Below, one piece after another: positions 52,326-60,948 of a stretch of DNA of 64,000 nucleotides. A program made the translations under genes and the position numbers. Where the stretch lies: the NCBI GenBank assembly GCA_964615095.1, contig CAZTPX010000007.1:1-64000 (forward strand), given 5' to 3'. This DNA comes from JANXQG01 sp964615095 (lineage in GTDB: Bacteria > Planctomycetota > Planctomycetia > Pirellulales > Thermoguttaceae). The notes under the pieces were generated by a model, which saw only the letters and a list, made by a program, of their open reading frames with translations, searched no databases and had not been told where the DNA came from. The first letter of the stretch is position 1; every line of letters begins with the position of its first letter.

Positions 52326-53608
52326 GCGTATCGTCCTTCGGAAGGAGTGTCGATGCTGTCGTCGCCGCCGTTGCGACAGAACGGTTTGATCAGGTATTTA
52401 TGAATGAAGAAGTCCAGGCCCGTCCAGCGTCCCAGGCACGTCGAGGCGATCATCAGCAAGGCCACCATCTCTACGAAGTCCTTGTTGATCAGCAGGGCGT
52501 GGCCCAACTGCGGCGGATCGGCGGGAATGACGAACGGATACGATGGCTGGCTCATGACCACGAAGAGCATGAATCCCGCCCCGGCCAACGCCGCCGGGCG
52601 CGTGAACAGCCCCAGCACCAGGCACACGCCGATGGCGAACAGCGACCAGGTCAGCAGGAAGGCCAGTTGCTCGACGCGTTTCCATTGGAAAGGATTCGAG
52701 CTGGCCGCGAAGGGGCCGAGTTCCGCATGGCCTTCGGCCAAGGGGCTCAGATCGACGACGACCATCGACACCTCGGCGGTCTCTGTCGCCGGCAAGGACT
52801 TGGCCGCCGGCTTCTCGGTCTTTGCTGGCTTCGCCGCAGCCGGGCCGGGTTCCGCCTTCTTCATCTCGGCGTCCGCCAGCTTCTTGGCTGCGGCCGCTTT
52901 CTTCTCCGCCGCCAGAACGGCGTCCGTTTCGGGCTTGCGATCCTTGTTCAGCAGATTCAACAACTCGGCCTTCAGGGCGTTCTCGCGGGAGTCCAACTCC
53001 GCCATCAAGCCTTTGGCCTCTTTGCGCAGGTCCTGCATTTCGTCCCAGCGGCGCTGCGTCTGGAACGTCGTGTTGGGGTCGGTCTTGCGCCCTTCTTCGA
53101 AACGCTTCAGCGACTCGAAATGGGCTTTGATCTTCTTTTCGTTCTCCCTGTCATTCTCCTCGAGGAAGTCCATCAGGCCCCGAATGTGCCGGTCGCTGAC
53201 TTTCTTCGCATCTTTGGTAAGCTGATCGTAAAGCTTCTGGGAATCGTCGGTAACTGCCTTGGGACGGTAATAATCGACAAACTTCTGCCGCAGATCGTCC
53301 CAGGTCTTGGCCAGCTTCAGCTTGCAGACCTTGGCGGGCTTGCCCGTAAGTTCGATTTCCACGCTGTCATCTTTGGACAGATTGCTTTCCAGCCGCTGGT
53401 GGCCGTCGATATCAGGGATGAACTTGTAGAACACGCCGGCCAGCGGGCCGCGGGCGCCGGAGAGGAACCCCTCCGTCTCGCCCACGAACTGCTCGGCATG
53501 GGTAATCTTCCAAACCCCTTCATAGAGGAAATGACAACCCAAGGCCAGCCGCAACACGGCCAACAAGACGACGGTCGAAAGCCCAATGGTGAATTTGTTG
53601 GTATTCAG
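52322..53608 (-). CDS. DoxX-family membrane protein with long charged insert, CTG start likely
   Basis: The 428-codon product has a DoxX-type membrane segment at the N-terminus (V-V-L-L-A-V-L-R-L-A-L-G-C-H-F-L-Y-E-G), then ~250 charged, coiled-coil-like residues rich in Lys/Glu/Ala (~60-300), and three or more membrane segments at the C-terminus (~315-405). The in-frame TTG at 53566 would cut into the first membrane segment and has no ribosome site. A CTG at 53608 lies 7 bases after AAGGAGGTA and restores the full segment, so it is preferred. It heads an operon with two oxidoreductases and may supply a redox or transport partner. Confidence 0.75.
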   Translation of the reverse strand: MNTNKFTIGLSTVVLLAVLRLALGCHFLYEGVWKITHAEQFVGETEGFLSGARGPLAGVFYKFIPDIDGHQRLESNLSKDDSVEIELTGKPAKVCKLKLAKTWDDLRQKFVDYYRPKAVTDDSQKLYDQLTKDAKKVSDRHIRGLMDFLEENDRENEKKIKAHFESLKRFEEGRKTDPNTTFQTQRRWDEMQDLRKEAKGLMAELDSRENALKAELLNLLNKDRKPETDAVLAAEKKAAAAKKLADAEMKKAEPGPAAAKPAKTEKPAAKSLPATETAEVSMVVVDLSPLAEGHAELGPFAASSNPFQWKRVEQLAFLLTWSLFAIGVCLVLGLFTRPAALAGAGFMLFVVMSQPSYPFVIPADPPQLGHALLINKDFVEMVALLMIASTCLGRWTGLDFFIHKYLIKPFCRNGGDDSIDTPSEGRYA

Positions 53609-54096
53609 GGGATACCTCCTTCACGCTAGAATGTATTGACAGCGCTATTTTCGAAAGTCAGGCGGGATGGTGCGGTTCGGGCCACATTCATGCGGAATGG
53701 GCTGCCGGATCGCAGGTGGGACAAATGCCGGAAACTCCCAGACAAATCCTATTGTAATCGGTTTGTTGCAGAGATGCTAGTACCCGAAAAGATACGCGGC
53801 GGCGCAAGTCGTCGAAGGATTTTCCCAAGGCATAAGAACCGGCAAGGCCCCCTGACGGGGTGGGTTTCGAGGCGGGTTGCTTCACTTATCGGATCCAGCA
53901 ACAGCGAAGTTACTGAACCTGTAGACGCCATCGCCGCCCCTGCGAGACCGCTGAAAAAGTCCAGACGAATATAAGACGTTAGTACTGATGTACTATGCGT
54001 TGTGTCGCCACAAGACTTTTTCAGCGGTCTCGCAGGATTGGTGGGGACGTTTTCGGTGTGAATACTTGAATCTACAGATCCAATCCATGCCCCAGC
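53609..54096. other. Spacer, no gene seen apart from a MITE-like element
   Basis: No supported coding frame. The first part carries the ribosome site of the DoxX operon on the minus strand; the second part holds the inverted-repeat element at 53939-54036. Confidence 0.45.
53939..54036. mobile_element. MITE-like element with perfect 23-bp inverted ends
   Basis: The 23 bases at 53939-53961 (cctgcgagaccgctgaaaaa...) are the exact inverse of 54014-54036, around a 52-bp AT-richer centre. The ctgaaaaagtc type of terminus resembles ends of IS5/IS1182-like elements, so this could be a miniature derivative, though a strong terminator role cannot be excluded. Confidence 0.6.
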
Positions 54097-54852
54097 TTAC
54101 GGCGGGAACGATCGGGCGAACTCCTCCTGCAAGGCGGGCAACCCCCGCGCAACGACCGCATCATGGGTCCTTGCTTTCAATTGCTCGTCGCTGCGATAGA
54201 TGCCCATCGCCCTGATAGCCGCCGCCGCCAGACGCGCGTGTTCCTTCAGCAAGACTTGCACGAGAAAGTCGATTGCCGGGAGAATGCGGGCCAGCGCGAT
54301 CGCCGCCAACAGATCCTCCTTGCACTCCGTCCTGAAATCCTTCTCGAACCGCTCGATCAGGATGGCCAGTGCCCGCTGCCTGTCTCGCGACTGGGCCAGG
54401 GCAATGGCCGCGGCCTGGGCCGTCTCCGCGTCGTCGTCGGGTAGGTAGCCGGCCACGAAATCGAATGACCGCTGCGGCGCCAAATGCAAGAGACTTGAAA
54501 AGCAATCGCCGAGTACCTCCGGCGATTTGTCGCCCGCCAAGACCTTCAATCGCAAAAGTAGTTCGCTGGCCTCGCAGGGGACGGCAAATCCCAGGTTTTG
54601 TGCCGCCACGCGGCGGGGTTCCGCCTTACGGTCCATCAAGAGGGTCGTCAATTCGACGAGCACATCTTCACGGCGGCCGGTCCGCACCAGTGCGGCGGCG
54701 CAGACCGCCCGCAGCCGCGCCGCTGTATCCTCGCTGCCTCCGTACAGCGGTTCCAATTGGAAGTAGAACGGAAATGGCCTGCGCCAGAGTCGGATGACGA
54801 GGCGGAAATCGTGCGTCCGCTGAGAGCCATCGCACCCAGTTCGCCGACGCAA
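54097..54852 (-). CDS. HEAT-like helical-repeat protein, probably 5'-truncated
   Basis: The frame gives 251 residues of repeated ~30-residue helix pairs (A-A-R-L-R-A-V-C-A-A-A-L, A-E-P-R-R-V-A-A-Q-N-L-G, A-E-T-A-Q-A-A-A-I-A-L-A, L-A-A-A-A-I-R-A-M-G), matching HEAT/PBS-lyase-like repeats. Such repeats bind proteins; no catalytic part is seen. The first ~25 residues are Arg-rich and atypical, there is no ribosome site, and the gene meets the ~700-bp repeat at ~54859. The true 5' end is therefore probably lost. Confidence 0.55.
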   Translation of the reverse strand: MRRRTGCDGSQRTHDFRLVIRLWRRPFPFYFQLEPLYGGSEDTAARLRAVCAAALVRTGRREDVLVELTTLLMDRKAEPRRVAAQNLGFAVPCEASELLLRLKVLAGDKSPEVLGDCFSSLLHLAPQRSFDFVAGYLPDDDAETAQAAAIALAQSRDRQRALAILIERFEKDFRTECKEDLLAAIALARILPAIDFLVQVLLKEHARLAAAAIRAMGIYRSDEQLKARTHDAVVARGLPALQEEFARSFPP

Positions 54853-54858
54853 AAGACG

Positions 54859-55556
54859 AGTCAGAAAAAAGTGCTTCCCGCGGCATTTATGCTGCCTTGG
54901 CCGCGGAGACTAACCCACCGTATCGGGCTAGGCAGTGGTGTGATTTGGTCACAAAAAGGGGCCTTTTGCAGTTTCGGAGGCGATTGTCTACGTCCATGGG
55001 GGTGTTGGGCTTTCCCTAAAGGTCGTTGCCGCACAACGGAAACTGCGGGGAAAAAACGCTTGACACTCTAACGATAGTTTTGGCACGGCCGAAGGCCGTA
55101 GCCAATTTGTAGCCACTTTGTGCCATTTCCTGGCCACTTTGTGCCATTTTGTGACCATTTCGTGACCATTTTTTGGGTACGTGTTCATTTGTATAGTATC
55201 TAGGGGTAGGACACACGGCGTTTTCTTGCGGCTAGTTAAGTGCAGAGTCAGAAAAATATTTAATTGTCGTCACGGCAAGTGCGGCCGTTCGCGACCCTTG
55301 GGCGGGTGTGGGGCGGGCCGAGGTACGAGACCCACGCGCCACAGTTTCCGCGCAGCCGCCGGCGCGGACGCCGACTTGGGCAGGTCGGCGCCGCGCGTAA
55401 TGGTTGGCCCCCGGATCGCTACGCCGGGGGCTGGTCAAATTGTCAAAGAACAAATGCACGCAGAGTATTCAGGCCTGGCTGAATCTTGTTCAGCGCGCTT
55501 TATACCCTATAATACGCAAGGAGTCTTCGCCCCATTTGTGCGCGGCGCGGAATTGC
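54859..55556 (+). repeat. Copy 2 of the ~700-bp non-coding repeat
   Basis: Inverted relative to copy 1 at 15615-16312 and diverged from it, with the same order of conserved blocks: gtcagaaaaaagtgcttc, cgcttgacactctaacgata, an 11-bp-periodic array at ~55095-55170 (gtgaccattt, gtgccatttt units), tgtatagtatc, gtgcagagtca, gcggccgttcgcgacc, a gcccccgg/ccgggggc hairpin (~55410-55435) and attgtcaaagaac. No coding frame is conserved. Confidence 0.75.
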
Positions 55557-55621
55557 GCCGCAAGTCCAATCGTCCGTTGCACTTTCGGCATCTGTTGTCT
55601 GGCCTGTTTCGAACACGCGCT

Positions 55622-55649
55622 CTCCCCGCTCCCCGCTCCCCGCTCCCCG
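55622..55649 (+). repeat. Four tandem CTCCCCG heptamers
   Basis: Exact 7-bp unit repeated four times, followed by a partial ctc. Seven is not a multiple of three, so copy-number slippage would shift any frame through it; it lies just before a helicase remnant. Confidence 0.8.
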
Positions 55650-55670
55650 CTCACGTCGCCACTTCCACCG

Positions 55671-55946
55671 GAATTGAATGCCATCGCAGACACATTGCCA
55701 ACGACGGACGAGCTGGAAGGACTAGCCGACTACGACAATCGCCGAAACCGTTTGTTGCGAGTGCCGGCCATCCGTAACTTGCGTTACGAACTGACCAACT
55801 CGGCAATGCGGCTCGACTAGATCTGTAAGGCACTGGGCGACGAATGCGACGACAGGCAAGGCCGTACGAACGTGCTCAGTTGCTCGACGACCATGGAAAT
55901 GGGGATCGACATTGGTAGCGTGCCGGCCGTGGCCTTCCCGCAGTGA
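55671..55946 (+). pseudogene. Helicase C-terminal remnant with in-frame stop
   Basis: One frame reads L-R-Y-E-L-T-N-S-A-M-R-L-D, an amber stop (55818-55820), then I-C-K-A-L-G-D-E-C and N-V-L-S-C-S-T-T-M-E-M-G-I-D-I-G. The last phrase is the motif of superfamily 2 helicases (C-S-T-T-x-E-M-G-I-D-I-G). The amber codon and absence of the rest show decay. Confidence 0.65.
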
Positions 55947-56136
55947 AGCACCCGGATGGCCCGGTGCGGCAGTATGCCCATTCTCGTGCGGCGGGCCGAG
56001 CGGGCAAAGCAGAGTAACTTCCGTCCCCCGCTGGGGATACGATTCGATGCGCGACGCAGATCCCGACCCCGACGCCCGAGGCGACGTGGCACATCGTGGC
56101 TCATGCCGCGGAGGCATCCGGAGCCAATCCCATACC

Positions 56137-56496
56137 TCAATCCCACGAATCCACTCCGAACAGCACGGCGATCTTCTGCAACACCTCGTCGATGGTCTCC
56201 GCGGGGGCCCGATCGACGTACTCGGCCCTTCTCGCACGCCAGTCCACGTTCTTCAGATGGTCTGCCAGAACCGCTCCCGTCACCTTCAATCCGGGCGGCA
56301 AAGCGACTTCAAATGGGAATTCTTTGATTTGACTGGTGATCGGGCAGAAAATCCCCAAGCCGGTCTTTTGGTTGTAGTACTTGGGCGAGAGCGCCAGCGC
56401 CGGCCTCCTGCCGGCCTGTTCATGCCCCGCATGAGGCTCGAAATCGAGCCACACGAGGTCGCCGCGCTCGGGGACATATTGCCGTTTCACTACCAT
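56137..56496 (-). CDS. mazF: MazF/PemK-type mRNA endonuclease toxin
   Basis: The 119-residue protein has the MazF beta-barrel pattern: Y-V-P-E-R-G-D-L-V-W-L-D-F, the H-E-Q-A-G-R-R-P-A-L-A-L-S motif, and G-A-V-L-A-D-H-L-K-N-V-D-W-R-A-R-R-A (catalytic Arg/Thr region in modified form). These toxins cut RNA at short sites. It overlaps the antitoxin end by 7 bases, ensuring coupled translation, with the antitoxin first. Confidence 0.9.
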   Translation of the reverse strand: MVVKRQYVPERGDLVWLDFEPHAGHEQAGRRPALALSPKYYNQKTGLGIFCPITSQIKEFPFEVALPPGLKVTGAVLADHLKNVDWRARRAEYVDRAPAETIDEVLQKIAVLFGVDSWD

Positions 56497-56732
56497 GCCT
56501 CCTTACCGACGGGAGGGCCCCAGTCGCTTTCGCCATGCATGTTTTGCGGCGTAATCTTGTCCGCCAGTTCCTTCAGTGTGTACTTCCTGCTTTTCATCGG
56601 GGCGATGATGACACGCCCCTCCTCAACGGACAATTCGACGCTACTGCCTTCCCCAATCCGCGCGTCCTGGGCGACGCTCTTCGGGATGCGCACCCCCAGG
56701 CTGTTGCCCCATTTCTGAATCTTTGCAATCAT
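56490..56732 (-). CDS. mazE: MazE-type AbrB-fold antitoxin
   Basis: The 80-residue protein begins at ATG 56732 (M-I-A-K-I-Q-K-W-G-N-S-L-G-V-R-I-P-K), the swapped-hairpin DNA-binding motif of MazE. A V-E-L-S-V-E-E-G-R-V-I-I strand pair follows and then an acidic/Trp-containing tail that would wrap MazF. The ribosome site is GGAGGG. The longer frame to 56840 is not used because it would run through the promoter. Confidence 0.9.
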   Translation of the reverse strand: MIAKIQKWGNSLGVRIPKSVAQDARIGEGSSVELSVEEGRVIIAPMKSRKYTLKELADKITPQNMHGESDWGPPVGKEAW

Positions 56733-56760
56733 GGCCGTCCCTCCGCTTGGTTTATACGAA

Positions 56761-56789
56761 GTATATACGATGCCGCGCGTGCTGTCAAG
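56761..56789 (-). promoter_or_regulatory. mazEF promoter with overlapping palindrome
   Basis: On the minus strand TTGACA (56784-56789) and TATACT (56761-56766) are separated by exactly 17 bp. The -10 region continues as cgtatatacttcgtata, a near-palindrome at which the MazE complex could bind, consistent with autorepression. Confidence 0.75.
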
Positions 56790-56930
56790 CCAGCACGGCC
56801 GCAGACCCGCGAGAAGTCTTCCTGGGATTACCATCCGCAATCGTGACGCACTACGTCAGGTTCCTATCGCGGCGCGGCGTTCTTTGGGGTCCACGTTGAT
56901 CCTCCTCGAATAAGGACTTGAAAGGCTGCT

Positions 56931-57089
56931 TCACGTGGCGGCAACCGGCTCGGCCAGGATCGCGTCCAGCAAACGCTCCAAGGGCGATCCCTTGGGCAGG
57001 TAGGCGGCGGCGCCTGCCTCCTGCATAATAGCGGCCTCCATCTCTTCTTCCTCGTATCCCGAACGCGCGATGACGCGCGTGCCTGCGTC
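56931..57089 (-). pseudogene. C-terminal remnant of a response-regulator receiver domain
   Basis: Just after the phosphatase stop, minus-strand reading gives G-T-R-V-I-A-R-S-G-Y-E-E-E-E-M, A-A-I-M-Q-E-A-G-A-A-A-Y-L-P-K-G and P-L-E-R-L-L-D-A-I, then stop. This is the end of a CheY-like domain (S/T, Lys of the switch). The phospho-acceptor half is missing. Confidence 0.65.
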
Positions 57090-58703
57090 CTACGTCAAGG
57101 ACCTTTCTCGCTTGACCACGACCGCGGTCACGTCGTCGCGGGGCGGGCCGCCTTGCGAGAATGCCAGAATTTCGCGGTAGAGGACGTCGACGATTTCCTG
57201 GGCGGTGCAGTCTCGATGATCGCGCACGAGGGCAATCGCGCGCTCTGCGCCGAAGAGGATTCCATTGGGAGAAGCAGCCTCCAGCACGCCGTCCGTCAGC
57301 AAGAGCAAGAGTTCGCCAGGCTCCAATACGCCATGTTCCCGCCGCACGAATTCGACGTCGGGGAGCACGCCCAACACGATGGCCGTGCTGGGCAGCGTGG
57401 CCTTCAAATTGCCGGATCTGGCCAGGATATAGCCGGGAGGATGCCCGGCGCTGGTATAGGTCAGCATTCCGGATACAGTATCGACCTGCGCAAAGAGCAG
57501 GGTGACGAACTGCGAATCCGCGTTTCTTTCCACTAGGCGAGTATTCACGCGCTGCAAGATGACGTCCGCCTCGGCGTGTACGTCGGCCAGCGCCCGGAGG
57601 TGGCTTTGTACCGCGGACATCAGCAAAGCGGGGGCGAATCCGTGGCCGCTGACGTCCGCAATGACTATGCCCAGCGCGCCGTCCGCCATGGGAAGATAGT
57701 CGAAGTAGTCGCCCCCGGCGAACTCGGCCGGATGGCACAACCCCGCGATGTCGAAGCCGGGAAGCCGCGGGGCGCATTGAGGCAAGAAGTGTTCCTGGAT
57801 GCGTTGTGCTGCCAGCAGTTGCGCCTCCTGTTCTCGCAGCGCCGCCGTTGCGAGCTTCTTCTCGGTGATGTCCAGGTGCGAGCCGACCATGCGATAGGCC
57901 GCGTGGTTCGCATCGTAAACCGCGGCCCCCCGCGCGACGATCCAGCGGTAGCTGCCGTCCTTGTGACGGAGTCGGTGCTCCAACTCGTATTCCGCCAGTT
58001 CGCCCTTGAGGTACGCTTGAATTGTGTCCAAGGCGCGCTGCCTGTCGTCCGGGTGAATCAGGCGTTCCCACTCGTGGACGTCATTGGCGATCTCATGTTC
58101 CTGGTAACCCAGCATGGTCTTCCAGCGCGGGGAATAGTAGACGCGGTCGCTGCGCAGGTCCCAGTCCCAGATCCCCGCATCCGTTCCCCGCACCGCCAGC
58201 GAAAAGCGTTCCTCGCTCTCCCGCAACGAATCTTCCGCCTGGCGGCGGTCGGTGACGTCGCGGATGATGGACACCACGTGGGTGCCGCGTCGCGTTTCCA
58301 GCGGAGCGAGGCTGATTTCCACGGGAAACTCGTTGCCGTCCTTGCGGACGGCGAAGAATCTCGACCCGTGGTCCATCCTCCGGCGATGCGGCGAGACAAT
58401 AAACCGCGAGAATCCCTCTGTGTGGCGCTGCCGCAATCGCTCCGGGATAAGAATCGAGATGGGCCGTCCCCGTAGTTCCTTGTGTTTATAGCCAAAGGTC
58501 CGCTCGGCCTGGGCGTTTACGAGCACGATCCTGCCGCCCGCGTCCACGATAATGACGGCATCCGGCAGGAATCTCATGGTCCGCCGAAAGCAGGCCACGA
58601 GATCCGGTTGCCGCCGGATGTCTTCCGCGGGACCATCCACCCTGGCCTGTCCGGCCAGCGACGATTGTGAGGTAGGGCATCGAGGGTGATCGCTGTCGGA
58701 CAT
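57090..58703 (-). CDS. PAS-PAS-PP2C (SpoIIE/RsbU-type) serine phosphatase
   Basis: The 537-residue protein has two PAS domains (~38-160 and ~165-290; the latter ends in a PAC motif, S-H-L-D-I-T-E-K-K), a short coiled coil, and a PP2C/SpoIIE phosphatase domain (~310-537) with metal motifs F-A-G-G-D-Y-F-D-Y (~328) and I-A-D-V-S-G-H-G-F-A-P-A-L (~347). Family members dephosphorylate anti-sigma-factor antagonists in response to a sensed signal. No membrane segment, so cytoplasmic. It lies downstream of nothing on its strand, next to a sensor kinase on the other. Confidence 0.9.
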   Translation of the reverse strand: MSDSDHPRCPTSQSSLAGQARVDGPAEDIRRQPDLVACFRRTMRFLPDAVIIVDAGGRIVLVNAQAERTFGYKHKELRGRPISILIPERLRQRHTEGFSRFIVSPHRRRMDHGSRFFAVRKDGNEFPVEISLAPLETRRGTHVVSIIRDVTDRRQAEDSLRESEERFSLAVRGTDAGIWDWDLRSDRVYYSPRWKTMLGYQEHEIANDVHEWERLIHPDDRQRALDTIQAYLKGELAEYELEHRLRHKDGSYRWIVARGAAVYDANHAAYRMVGSHLDITEKKLATAALREQEAQLLAAQRIQEHFLPQCAPRLPGFDIAGLCHPAEFAGGDYFDYLPMADGALGIVIADVSGHGFAPALLMSAVQSHLRALADVHAEADVILQRVNTRLVERNADSQFVTLLFAQVDTVSGMLTYTSAGHPPGYILARSGNLKATLPSTAIVLGVLPDVEFVRREHGVLEPGELLLLLTDGVLEAASPNGILFGAERAIALVRDHRDCTAQEIVDVLYREILAFSQGGPPRDDVTAVVVKRERSLT

Positions 58704-59181
58704 GAGCGTGCGCCGTAATCATCGCTCAACAAGGGGTTAGGTGCTTCGAAATGCTTACACCCGATTATAGCGCCGCCGTCAAGAGTGTCACTCAACCCTG
58801 CTGGCAAGTTGTCGACATCCTCCTTTTCTCTAGTTTCCCCGAATTGCCTCCGTTGTCAGATTTGTACTTTGCCTGCACATCTCTTGCTTTGGAGCAGTGG
58901 CCTCGACAATCATCTTCGCCAGCGGCGTGGCCGCCGTCAACCGGCTAAGGACCGGCGAATCAATAAGTGTCGGAAGTCAACGCCGTAGGAGTGACTTTAG
59001 TCACCCTATTGTCGAGAGGGTGACTAAAGTCGCCCATACAACACGACACTTATTGATTCGCCGGTCCTGAGCTGCGATTTCTTTGTCTTGCACCCCTGCA
59101 AAGACATCGCACTATCGGTTAGAATAGTCCTAATCGGCCCCACCCTTGTAAGCCTTGCATTACGAAAGTACGAGGTTTGCC
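58704..59181. other. Divergent spacer with a long inverted repeat
   Basis: No gene is seen. The main content is the perfect 25-bp inverted repeat at 58948-59068. Promoters for the phosphatase (minus) and the kinase (plus) must lie here, but no strong match is picked. Confidence 0.45.
58948..59068. repeat. Perfect 25-bp inverted repeat with inner hairpin
   Basis: 58948-58972 (aggaccggcgaatcaataag...) is the exact inverse of 59044-59068. Inside, gtgactttagtcaccct pairs with agggtgactaaagtc. The nested, perfectly matched arms suggest a young palindromic mobile repeat. Confidence 0.75.
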
Positions 59182-60693
59182 ATGCTGGATCAGAACAAGA
59201 GCAAGCAGCAACTGCTGGAAGAACTTGCGGAAATGCGGCGGCGGGAGGCAAAATGGCGTTTGCTTGTCGCCAACATGCCCGCATTCGTTTGCCTCGTCGA
59301 CCGTGCCGGGACGATACAGTTTCTCAATCACACGGCCTCCGGCCATACTTTGGAAGATACGATTGGAAAAGATGTTTGCGACTTCATCGAACCCACTTAC
59401 CGGGAAATTGCGAGGGAGTGCATCGAGCGGGCTTTCGCGACGGGGCAAGCGGGCTCCTATGAGCCGGTTGCCGCCGGTCCCAACGGCAGCTTGTCGTGGT
59501 ACGAAACCCATGTCAGTCCTGTCAAGGTCGATGACCAGGTCGTCGCCGTGATGCTCGTTTCCAACGACGTTACCCAGCGCAGGCAGGCTCAGGCGGCGCT
59601 GCGGGAAAGTGAAGAGCGGTTCAAGTTGTTCATGAACAACAGCCCCGCCATCGCTTGGATGAAGGACGAACAGGGGCGGTACGTCTACGTCAACGAGTCC
59701 GGCGCCAGGCGTGTCGGAATGCGGCCCGAAGAGCGGATCGGGAAAACGGATTTTGAGCTTTGGCCAAAGGCGACAGCCGAACTGTTCTGGAAGAACGATC
59801 AAAAAGTTCTCTCCGAGGGGCAAGTCGTGGAAGTTGTCGAAGAATCCACCAAGCCCGACGGCACCCGCAGCTACTGTCGGAACTTCAAGTTTCCCTTCCA
59901 TGATTCGATCGGCAGGCGGTTCGTCGGCGGGGTTGGCATCGAGATTACGGCACAGAAGCAGGCCGAAGAGGCACTGCAAAAGGCCCACGACGTGCTCGAA
60001 CAGCGGGTGAAGGAACGTACTGCGGAACTGGCGAAGGCCAACGAGAACCTCAAACACCTGCTGCATGCCAGCGACCACGAACGGCGACTCATCGCCTACG
60101 AAATCCATGATGGGCTGGCCCAGCAGTTGGCCGGGGCGCTCATGCAGTTGCAGGCCTGCGATTACCTCAAGGACAAGAACCCCCAGCAGGCGGAAAAGGC
60201 CTACCGTACGGGACTGACCATGCTACAGCAGAGCCACTACGAGACCCGCCGCCTGATTGCCGGCGTGCGGCCGCCGATTCTCGACGAGGAAGGCATTGCG
60301 GCCGCTGTCGGCCACCTTGTACACGAACAGATCCGCCTCGACGGGCCGAAGATCGATTTCCGCAGCAGACTCGATTCCGAGCGGCTGGACCGGACCCTGG
60401 AAAACGCCGTCTATCGGATTGCCCAGGAGGCGCTGACGAACGCTTGCAAGCACAGCAAGAGCGCGCGGATATCGATCCAACTCTTGCGGCGGGGGGATCG
60501 GCTTCGTGTCGAAATTCGTGATTGGGGCGCAGGATTCGATCCGAAAACCGTTTTCAAGAACCATTTCGGCCTGGAGGGTATCCGGCAACGGGCAAGGCTG
60601 CTAGGCGGTAAGTGCAGCATCCGCAGCAAGGCGGGCAAGGGAACCAGCATCAGTGTGGAGTTGCCCGTGGTATTTCGGGACTCCGATGGTTAG
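59182..60693 (+). CDS. PAS-domain sensor histidine kinase (NarL-partner class)
   Basis: The 503-residue protein has an N-terminal helix, two PAS domains (~30-145 and ~150-275; F-V-C-L-V-D-R-A-G-T-I-Q-F and F-M-N-N-S-P-A-I-A-W-M-K-D), a coiled coil (~280-300) and a HisKA_3-type dimerisation domain with R-L-I-A-Y-E-I-H-D-G-L-A-Q-Q (phospho-His about residue 312). The ATPase follows (A-Q-E-A-L-T-N-A-C-K-H, D-W-G-A-G-F-D-P, G-L-E-G-I-R-Q-R-A). This class pairs with LuxR/NarL-type regulators. No membrane segment, so it senses a cytoplasmic cue. ATG 59182 is preferred to the in-frame TTG 59155. Confidence 0.9.
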   Translation: MLDQNKSKQQLLEELAEMRRREAKWRLLVANMPAFVCLVDRAGTIQFLNHTASGHTLEDTIGKDVCDFIEPTYREIARECIERAFATGQAGSYEPVAAGPNGSLSWYETHVSPVKVDDQVVAVMLVSNDVTQRRQAQAALRESEERFKLFMNNSPAIAWMKDEQGRYVYVNESGARRVGMRPEERIGKTDFELWPKATAELFWKNDQKVLSEGQVVEVVEESTKPDGTRSYCRNFKFPFHDSIGRRFVGGVGIEITAQKQAEEALQKAHDVLEQRVKERTAELAKANENLKHLLHASDHERRLIAYEIHDGLAQQLAGALMQLQACDYLKDKNPQQAEKAYRTGLTMLQQSHYETRRLIAGVRPPILDEEGIAAAVGHLVHEQIRLDGPKIDFRSRLDSERLDRTLENAVYRIAQEALTNACKHSKSARISIQLLRRGDRLRVEIRDWGAGFDPKTVFKNHFGLEGIRQRARLLGGKCSIRSKAGKGTSISVELPVVFRDSDG

Positions 60694-60697
60694 TATC

Positions 60698-60786
60698 TGT
60701 CCAGAAACAGCTTCCCTCTCCCGCACGCGGGAGAGGGGCAGGGGGTGAGGGCAGATGCGGCCAAAACGCGGAGTTGTTTCTGGACA
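60698..60786. repeat. Nested inverted repeat after the kinase gene
   Basis: tgtccagaaaca (60698-60709) pairs with tgtttctggaca (60775-60786). Within it ccctctcccgc (60714-60724) pairs with gcgggagaggg (60727-60737), a tight 11-bp hairpin. It starts 4 bp after the kinase stop and may be its terminator or a dispersed palindromic element. Confidence 0.65.
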
Positions 60787-60948
60787 GGTACTTTGACGTC
60801 AAAAGCAGCCCACGAGAACTCTTTGGCCAAAAACGTAGCCGCATTTGCACCACCTTGCCGACGCCGCCGATATGCCGACAATAAGTTGGCTGGCACACGG
60901 CGCGTGCCGGCCGCATTTTTTCCGCCACCTCCATTTTCCCAACGCACC

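Noticed and set aside
50577..52403. A 608-codon plus-strand open frame opposite the Tat-exported oxidoreductase
   Set aside because: It is the antisense shadow of a clear Gfo/Idh/MocA gene in GC-rich DNA; it shows no domain and a Gly/Arg/His-rich composition.
56851..58071. A 406-codon minus-strand frame downstream of and overlapping the PAS phosphatase gene
   Set aside because: Arg/Gly-rich frame-shifted reading of the phosphatase and the response-regulator remnant; the true frames of both are clear.
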